Origin: Halorussus sp. MSC15.2
GTDB lineage: Archaea > Halobacteriota > Halobacteria > Halobacteriales > Haladaptataceae
Direction of reading: 5' to 3'
Assembly (NCBI RefSeq): GCF_010747475.1
Contig: NZ_VSLZ01000005.1
Span: forward strand, 62,001 to 126,000
Length of the DNA stretch: 64,000 bases
Made by a program: the position numbers and the translations under genes
Notes under the pieces: generated by a model
Database searches by the model: none
What the model was told of the DNA's origin: nothing
What the model saw: the letters and a program-made list of their open reading frames with translations, nothing else
In this document: piece by piece, positions 59,489 to 64,000 of the stretch
Layout of the letters: each line of letters opens with the position of its first letter
How positions within the stretch are numbered: the first letter of the stretch is position 1

Positions 59489-59758
59489 ATGTCAGACGCA
59501 CCCGACGGCGAGATAGTGGAAGAGACAGACGACTTCATCCACGTCCGGTTCCGCGACCCCGACGACTTCGACGCGATTCGGACGCCCGACTGGGCCGAGA
59601 ACGCGGCGAGCGACGTGGCCGAGGGGGCCGAGGTCCGGACCGGGAAACTGAAAGACGAGGACGACTGGCTGGTCGAGAGCGTCCTGATTCCGGCCGGGAC
59701 CGACGACGAGGAGGCCGAGCGACGGGCCGAAGAGATAGTCGAGAAAATCGAGTCCTGA
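59489..59758 (+). CDS. Small acidic haloarchaeal protein, unknown function
   Basis: 89 residues: EIVEETDDFIHVRFRDPDDFDAIRTPDWAENAA and DWLVESVLIPAGTDDEEAERRAEEIVEKIE. Alpha/beta, no signal. A conserved haloarchaeal type of protein, without motif. Own promoter. Nothing links it to the neighbours. Confidence 0.7.
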   Translation: MSDAPDGEIVEETDDFIHVRFRDPDDFDAIRTPDWAENAASDVAEGAEVRTGKLKDEDDWLVESVLIPAGTDDEEAERRAEEIVEKIES

Positions 59759-59864
59759 ACCGAGACTCCGCAAGCCGACTCGCCGGGCGAGACGCGCGTG
59801 AGGCCCAGTCGCCACAAGTCCCGTTCCGAGCGCTCAGGTTCGGCCCCTTGATTGCTCTCCGAAG

Positions 59865-59876
59865 GCTATAAAATAC
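59865..59876 (+). promoter_or_regulatory. Strong TATA element in a noncoding stretch
   Basis: GCTATAAAATAC is one of the best TATA matches in the window; the predicted start near 59898 precedes no recognised ORF until 59952. It may add a longer transcript to the transducer operon or drive an unseen small RNA. Confidence 0.35.
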
Positions 59877-59920
59877 GAGCTGGGTTCGACGCATCTTAAT
59901 ACTGATAATCCCACCCATAA

Positions 59921-59928
59921 GTTTATAG
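59921..59928 (+). promoter_or_regulatory. TATA box for the transducer operon leader ORF
   Basis: GTTTATAG centred 27 nt upstream of ATG 59952, the standard leaderless spacing. Confidence 0.5.
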
Positions 59929-59951
59929 AAATAGTTTGAGACCGGTTCCGT

Positions 59952-60110
59952 ATGTGGTTTAGTAAGCTGATACTGGGAACCATTAGAAGAAATTCACTAG
60001 GAAGAGACACCGTTATATCACGGCGTATGTCCGCGTATCAGCGCCCTCGGGACAGTGAAGGGGCGAACTGGAACTGCGGCGTTCACGAACGGCACCCGAC
60101 GATAACATGA
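59952..60110 (+). CDS. Possible 52-residue leader protein of the transducer operon
   Basis: Starts MWFSKLILGTIRRNSLGR and is basic and hydrophilic further on. Its TGA overlaps the next ATG (ATGA at 60107-60110), and its ATG lies 27 nt after a TATA box. These two signals together favour a real, translated frame that couples to the membrane protein gene. Codon use is less GC-biased than in the next gene, and no family is recognised, so it could also be a remnant of a longer gene. Confidence 0.4.
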   Translation: MWFSKLILGTIRRNSLGRDTVISRRMSAYQRPRDSEGANWNCGVHERHPTIT

Positions 60111-60385
60111 TAGCTGGTCTACAACCACTGGAGGTCGTCGGGTTAGTCGTCAGTCTAGTCGGACTAATACCGGTGGTCTTGCAGTACAGAGCGGAGTCGA
60201 AGTGGTTCACGTGGGGATATATCCTCTTAGTAGTCGGAATGGTAGCGACGAATTTGGAGAACATCGTACTCGCTGGGTTCTTGGATATCGTCGAACACGT
60301 GGTCGGCGTCGGTGCCGCGGGCGTCGTCTTCCTCGCGGCCGCCTGCCTCCGTAGAAAGCAAGTCATCGAAGCGGAGGAGACGTAA
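60107..60385 (+). CDS. Small membrane protein coupled to the transducer
   Basis: 92 residues with three predicted membrane helices: [42 protein letters not shown] and [17 protein letters not shown], then a basic end [11 protein letters not shown]. Its stop is one base before the transducer ATG. It resembles short haloarchaeal three-helix proteins (I recall DUF7521, unchecked). Its position suggests it is the sensory or docking partner of the transducer (inference). Confidence 0.68.
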   Translation: MIAGLQPLEVVGLVVSLVGLIPVVLQYRAESKWFTWGYILLVVGMVATNLENIVLAGFLDIVEHVVGVGAAGVVFLAAACLRRKQVIEAEET

Positions 60386-60386
60386 G

Positions 60387-62003
60387 ATGGTCGGACTCAA
60401 TCCGCTCTTCGACGCTATCGGCGCCCTCGGCTTCGTCGGCGCGGTGGTGGTCGGATGGTTGAACTACCGCGACAGCGAGGTCGAATCGGCGTTCTGGATG
60501 ACGTTCACCTTCGCCTCGGTGTTGGGAACGACGTGGACGGTGAGCCTCATGTTGGAGAAGGCGGGCATCTACGAAGAGGTGACCAACTTGGCGACTGGTC
60601 CCCTCATGACCGCAACTGTCGCCGTGTTCGCAATCGGCGGTACCGCGACGCTCGCCGTCGTCGAGGACATGAAGGACGTCGTCGAGGAAGCGAAACAGGA
60701 ACGTCAGAGCGCCGAAAAAGCCAAGCAGAAGGCGGAGGAACAGCGCGAGCAGGCCGAGGAGTCCAAACAACAGGCAGAAGAGGCCCGACAGGAGGCGAAA
60801 CGACGCGAGGAGGAACTCGAATCGTTCACCCGAGCGCTCGAACAGAAGGCCGAGGAGTTCGGCGGTATCATGGAGGACGCGGCGGCGGGCGACCTCACCC
60901 AGCGCATGGACCCGGAGAGTGAGAGCGAGTCGCTGGAGCGGATAGCGAGACAGTTCAACGAGATGATGACCGAACTCGAACGGACCGTCGGTCGCGTCCA
61001 ACAGTTCGCGGTCGAGGTGTCCGACGCCAGCGACGAGGCGAGCGTCGGCACGCAGGAAGTCGAGAACGCGAGCGAGGAGGTGGCCAAGTCGGTCGAGGAC
61101 ATCTCGGCGGGCGCTGCCGAGCAGTCCGAACACGTCGACGAGGTCACGAACGAGATGAGCACGCTCTCGGCGACCATCGAAGAGGTCGCGGCGTCGGCCG
61201 ACGAAGTCGCGGCGCTGTCCGAGCAAGCCGCCGAGAAGGGTGCCGAGGGTCGGAAACTCTCGGGCGAGGCGATGGACGAGATGGACCGCATCGAGGAGAC
61301 CACCGTCGAGACCGTCGAGACCGTCGACAGACTGGACGAGGAGATGTCTGAAATCGGTGAAATCGTGGGCGTAATCGACGACATCGCCGAGCAGACGAAC
61401 GTACTGGCGCTCAACGCCTCCATCGAGGCCGCTCGTGCGGGCGAGGCCGGCGAAGGGTTCGCGGTCGTCGCCAACGAGGTGAAGGACCTCGCGGAGGAGA
61501 CCCGCGACGCGACCCAAGAGATAAGCGGTCTCATCGACCAGGTGCAGGACTCGACGGCAGCGACGGTCGAAGAGATGCAGGAGATGCGTGAACGAGTCGA
61601 TTCGGGCACGGAGACTATCGACGAGGGACTGGGAGTGCTCGAAGAGGTAGTCGAGGACGTCGAGGAGGCCAACACCGGCATCCAAGAGATTCACGAGGCG
61701 ACCGAGGACCAAGCGACCTCGACCGAGGAGGTCGTCGCGATGACGAGCGAAGTCGCGAGCATAAGCGAGGAGACCTCCGCCGAGGCCGAAACCGTCTCGG
61801 CCGCCGCCGAACAACAGGCGGCGTCCATCAGTCAGGTCACGAGCGAAGTCGAGGCTCTCTCCGAGAAGTCGAACGAACTCCACGCGCTCCTCGGTCGGTT
61901 CGAGGTGTCTACCGACGGAACGGAGGTCTCGCCCGACGCCGCGGAGGGCAGCGAGCGCTCGCTCGCCGCCGACGGTAACGGGTTCGGACGGGCCGACGAA
62001 TGA
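60387..62003 (+). CDS. Halobacterial transducer (methyl-accepting chemotaxis protein)
   Basis: 538 residues. Three short membrane helices within the first 95 residues ([61 protein letters not shown]) with no extracellular sensor domain. Then a long charged coiled coil (about 100-165), a HAMP-like segment [31 protein letters not shown], and the MCP signalling domain with the conserved hairpin tip [43 protein letters not shown]. Glu/Gln pairs for methylation are present. ATG 60387 lies one base after the preceding stop. Confidence 0.92.
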   Translation: MVGLNPLFDAIGALGFVGAVVVGWLNYRDSEVESAFWMTFTFASVLGTTWTVSLMLEKAGIYEEVTNLATGPLMTATVAVFAIGGTATLAVVEDMKDVVEEAKQERQSAEKAKQKAEEQREQAEESKQQAEEARQEAKRREEELESFTRALEQKAEEFGGIMEDAAAGDLTQRMDPESESESLERIARQFNEMMTELERTVGRVQQFAVEVSDASDEASVGTQEVENASEEVAKSVEDISAGAAEQSEHVDEVTNEMSTLSATIEEVAASADEVAALSEQAAEKGAEGRKLSGEAMDEMDRIEETTVETVETVDRLDEEMSEIGEIVGVIDDIAEQTNVLALNASIEAARAGEAGEGFAVVANEVKDLAEETRDATQEISGLIDQVQDSTAATVEEMQEMRERVDSGTETIDEGLGVLEEVVEDVEEANTGIQEIHEATEDQATSTEEVVAMTSEVASISEETSAEAETVSAAAEQQAASISQVTSEVEALSEKSNELHALLGRFEVSTDGTEVSPDAAEGSERSLAADGNGFGRADE

Positions 62004-62434
62004 GCGCCGCCGAGTCCGACGCCGGAGCGGACGGGGAGTCGCTCACGGTACTGGAGTTCGCCTTCGGGTCCCAGCGCTACTGTATGCGAATCGAGCGGGT
62101 CGTCGAAATCGTCCGAAAAGGGTCGGTCACGCCGCTGCCGAACACCCCGCCGCACGTCGAGGGCGTCATGGACCTGCGCGGCGAAACCACCAGACTCGTC
62201 GACCCGACGCGACTGTTGGACGTCGACGAAGACGGGGCGAAGGAGATGGTCTTGGTACTCGAGAGCGGCGACGAGGGGCCGGTCGGATGGCTCGTTGGTG
62301 ATGTGCACCGCGTGCGGCGTGTGACCACTGACGACCTCGACGAGACAGTCGGAAGCGGTCAGATAAAGGGCGTGTTCACCGACGGTGACCACGTCGTCTG
62401 GATAGACCCCGACGACGCGCTCTCGTCGCGGTGA
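62000..62434 (+). CDS. cheW: CheW-type coupling protein
   Basis: 144 residues with the CheW fold: [58 protein letters not shown] and [18 protein letters not shown]. It links transducers to the CheA kinase. ATG overlaps the transducer stop (ATGA). It is separate from the usual che cluster, so this receptor brings its own adaptor. Confidence 0.9.
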   Translation: MSAAESDAGADGESLTVLEFAFGSQRYCMRIERVVEIVRKGSVTPLPNTPPHVEGVMDLRGETTRLVDPTRLLDVDEDGAKEMVLVLESGDEGPVGWLVGDVHRVRRVTTDDLDETVGSGQIKGVFTDGDHVVWIDPDDALSSR

Positions 62435-62533
62435 CTATCGGTCCCGCGACTCCCTCGTTTCGATAGCCGCCGAGTCGAAGACCGGCGTCGCGGCGTCCGG
62501 AAGAATCTCGTTCTCGTTGCGGGGGTCGCGACG

Positions 62534-63319
62534 TTAGCTCCGGAGGCGGCCACCGTCCACGGGGACGGCCGCGCCGTTGACGAAACTCGCGCGTTCGCTG
62601 GAGAGGAAGACCACGGTATCGCCGAGTTCGCGCGGGTCGCCCACGCGGTCGAGCGGGATGTCGTCGGCCCACGCGGCCAGTCCCTCGTCGTAGGTGTCGT
62701 ACTCGCCGCGTTCGACCGCGGCCTCGACGAGTTCCTGAATCCGGGGCGTCTCGTGCGCGCCGGGGAGGACCGCGTTGACCCGAATGTCGGGTGCGAACTC
62801 GCGGGCCTGCGTCTTCATCAGCCCGATGACGCCGCGCCGGACCGCGTTCGAGAGGACCAGTCCGTCGATGGCCTCCCGGACGCTGGTCGAGGTGACGTTG
62901 ACGATAGTCCCAGCGTCGCTCTCGGCGAGGTGCGGGTGGGCGGCCTTGGTCAACCAGACCGCGCTCATCACCAGCAGGTCGTAGGCCTCGTACCAGTCGC
63001 GCTCGGTCGTGTCGAGGAACGGCCCGCTGGGCGGGCCGCCCGCCGAGGTGACGACGTGGTCCAGACCGCCGAACTCGGAGACGGTGGCATCGACCAGTGC
63101 CTCGATTTCGTCGGGGTCGGTGATGTCGGTCTGGACCGCCACCACGTCGCCGTCGCCCGCGGCGTCGATTTCCTCCTTGGCGTCCTCCAACTGCTCCTCG
63201 CCGCGGGCGCAGATGGCGACGTTCGCGCCTTCGGCCGCGAGCGCCTTCGCGGAGGCCCGACCGAGACCGCTCGAACTCGCCGTTACCAGTGCCGAGTTAC
63301 CGTCTAATCCGAGGTCCAT
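62534..63319 (-). CDS. Short-chain dehydrogenase/reductase without the usual YxxxK
   Basis: 261 residues. Rossmann loop TASSSGLGRASAKAL, DITDPDEIEAL, TSAGGPPSGPF (NNAG equivalent), catalytic Ser region IVNVTSTSVREAIDGL. The Tyr-x-x-x-Lys place reads LSNAVRRGVIGLMKT, with Asn and Arg instead. Other SDR proteins with LSNxxR exist, so this may be a real subfamily with altered chemistry. Start 63319 (MDLGLDGNSALVTASSSG). Substrate unknown. Confidence 0.85.
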   Translation of the reverse strand: MDLGLDGNSALVTASSSGLGRASAKALAAEGANVAICARGEEQLEDAKEEIDAAGDGDVVAVQTDITDPDEIEALVDATVSEFGGLDHVVTSAGGPPSGPFLDTTERDWYEAYDLLVMSAVWLTKAAHPHLAESDAGTIVNVTSTSVREAIDGLVLSNAVRRGVIGLMKTQAREFAPDIRVNAVLPGAHETPRIQELVEAAVERGEYDTYDEGLAAWADDIPLDRVGDPRELGDTVVFLSSERASFVNGAAVPVDGGRLRS

Positions 63320-63426
63320 GTCCGGTGGTTCGGAGGCCGCGGTAAAAGGTCTCAGGGTGGCGGCCATTCGTTCGGGGAGGAGAACACGTCACTGCAGGCT
63401 CCTCGGCGACGCTCTCGTGACCGTCG

Positions 63427-63966
63427 TTACGCGTCGATGCGGTCGGTCGTTTCGCCGTGCGGGCGACCGTATCGGGCCGCGAGTTCGTCCAGTTCGGCGG
63501 CGTAGCGCGCGTCGAGGCGCTGGACCTCTCGGCGGCCCTCGTCGGTGAGTACCCAGTCGGTCACGCGGGCGTCGTCAGACGTTCGGGCGTAGGCCGCCGG
63601 GTCGTCGGCCACGCCGTCGGCGTCGAGCGGTCCCAAGTCGAATCGGGAGTCGCGCAGTTCCGACGCCGCGAGGTCCTCGACGCGCCGGACGAGTCCTTTC
63701 TCGGCGAGTTGCGAGAAGGTCCGCCGTATCGTCGACTTCCGGACGGTCGCGCCGGCGGCCCCTTTCGGACCGATGTTGGCGTAGTCGCCGCGTTCGATGA
63801 CCCCTGCCACGTCGTCCAGCACGCCGCTGACGGTCGTCGGCGCGGAACGGTCGGCGTCCTCGCCCGTCATGTGGTGGAGGATGGTGCGCTCGACGTGACC
63901 GCTCGTCAGCAACGCCTCGTCGCCGGGCGGTTCCGCTGCATCGGTGGTTTCCGTGTCGTTTTCCAT
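63427..63966 (-). CDS. Winged-helix DNA-binding protein
   Basis: 179 residues. After a 20-residue acidic lead, SGHVERTILHHMTG and VRKSTIRRTFSQLAEKGLVRRVEDL give a winged helix; then DDARVTDWVLTDEGRREVQRLDARYAAELDELAARY is a second wing/helix. No signal. Upstream, an inverted repeat lies between TATA and start, as in self-repressing regulators. Target unknown. Confidence 0.7.
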   Translation of the reverse strand: MENDTETTDAAEPPGDEALLTSGHVERTILHHMTGEDADRSAPTTVSGVLDDVAGVIERGDYANIGPKGAAGATVRKSTIRRTFSQLAEKGLVRRVEDLAASELRDSRFDLGPLDADGVADDPAAYARTSDDARVTDWVLTDEGRREVQRLDARYAAELDELAARYGRPHGETTDRIDA

Positions 63967-63972
63967 ACTAAA

Positions 63973-63992
63973 TGTTACGCAGTTGCGTTACA
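63973..63992. promoter_or_regulatory. Inverted repeat operator candidate of the winged-helix gene
   Basis: TGTTACGCA-GT-TGCGTTACA, 8 of 9 arm positions pair. It starts 7 bases upstream of the start codon and overlaps the minus-strand TATA-like CTTAATGTAA (63988-63997). Confidence 0.45.
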
Positions 63993-64000
63993 TTAAGCGT

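Overview
This window is chromosomal DNA from a halophilic archaeon (class Halobacteria). The DNA is very GC-rich, the proteins are strongly acidic, promoters are archaeal TATA boxes placed about 27-30 nt before the start codon (leaderless style), exported proteins carry twin-arginine signals and lipoboxes, and there are an archaeal TFB, MCM, a haloarchaeal RPA3 operon, a Htr transducer, bat-type HTH regulators, HalOD1 and a PGF-CTERM protein. No rRNA is present, so the genus cannot be fixed.

Layout. 1-5 kb: 5' part of ileS, a trehalose-synthase-like GH13 enzyme, and divergently an ASRT-type small-molecule-binding protein with an LLM-class flavin oxidoreductase. 5-10 kb: HAD phosphatase, winged-helix regulator, HIT hydrolase, a degenerate MinD-like ATPase, two exported proteins of unknown role. 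10-16.7 kb: TFB facing a minus-strand group (three haloarchaea-specific genes, MinD, a KaiC-like protein, a small gene and MCM). 16.8-25.3 kb: a branched-chain-type ABC transporter (livFGMHK) back to back with proline dehydrogenase, a bat-type regulator and pyrroline-5-carboxylate dehydrogenase; a shared 20-bp operator-like sequence ties this region together. 25.6-33.7 kb: tRNA-Pro, a DASS transporter, HalOD1 protein, DEAD-box helicase, cupin, an orphan TnpB, a site-2 protease. 33.8-47.1 kb: a giant subtilase overlapping a lipoprotein that resembles its own propeptide, SRAP peptidase, tRNA-His, a Tat-exported trypsin-like protease, cytochrome bd oxidase, MscS. 47.2-53.7 kb: a complete histidine utilisation operon hutUGIH with divergent regulator. 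53.8-57.4 kb: two zinc-ribbon proteins, rpap3-rpa3, a LysE exporter, a small membrane protein. 57.4-58.1 kb: an AT-rich island bounded by 26-bp direct repeats. 58.1-62.4 kb: sugar-nucleotide synthesis and a transducer/CheW operon. 62.5-64 kb: SDR and a winged-helix regulator.

A striking technical feature is that seven genes (a gene upstream of minD, livK, P5C dehydrogenase, SRAP, mscS, lysE, and a small membrane protein) are each exactly one base short. Adding one base restores a full-length family member in every case, and no gene shows an extra base. This looks more like systematic sequence error than seven real pseudogenes. Products and family names here come from reading the sequence and recall of families, not from database searches.
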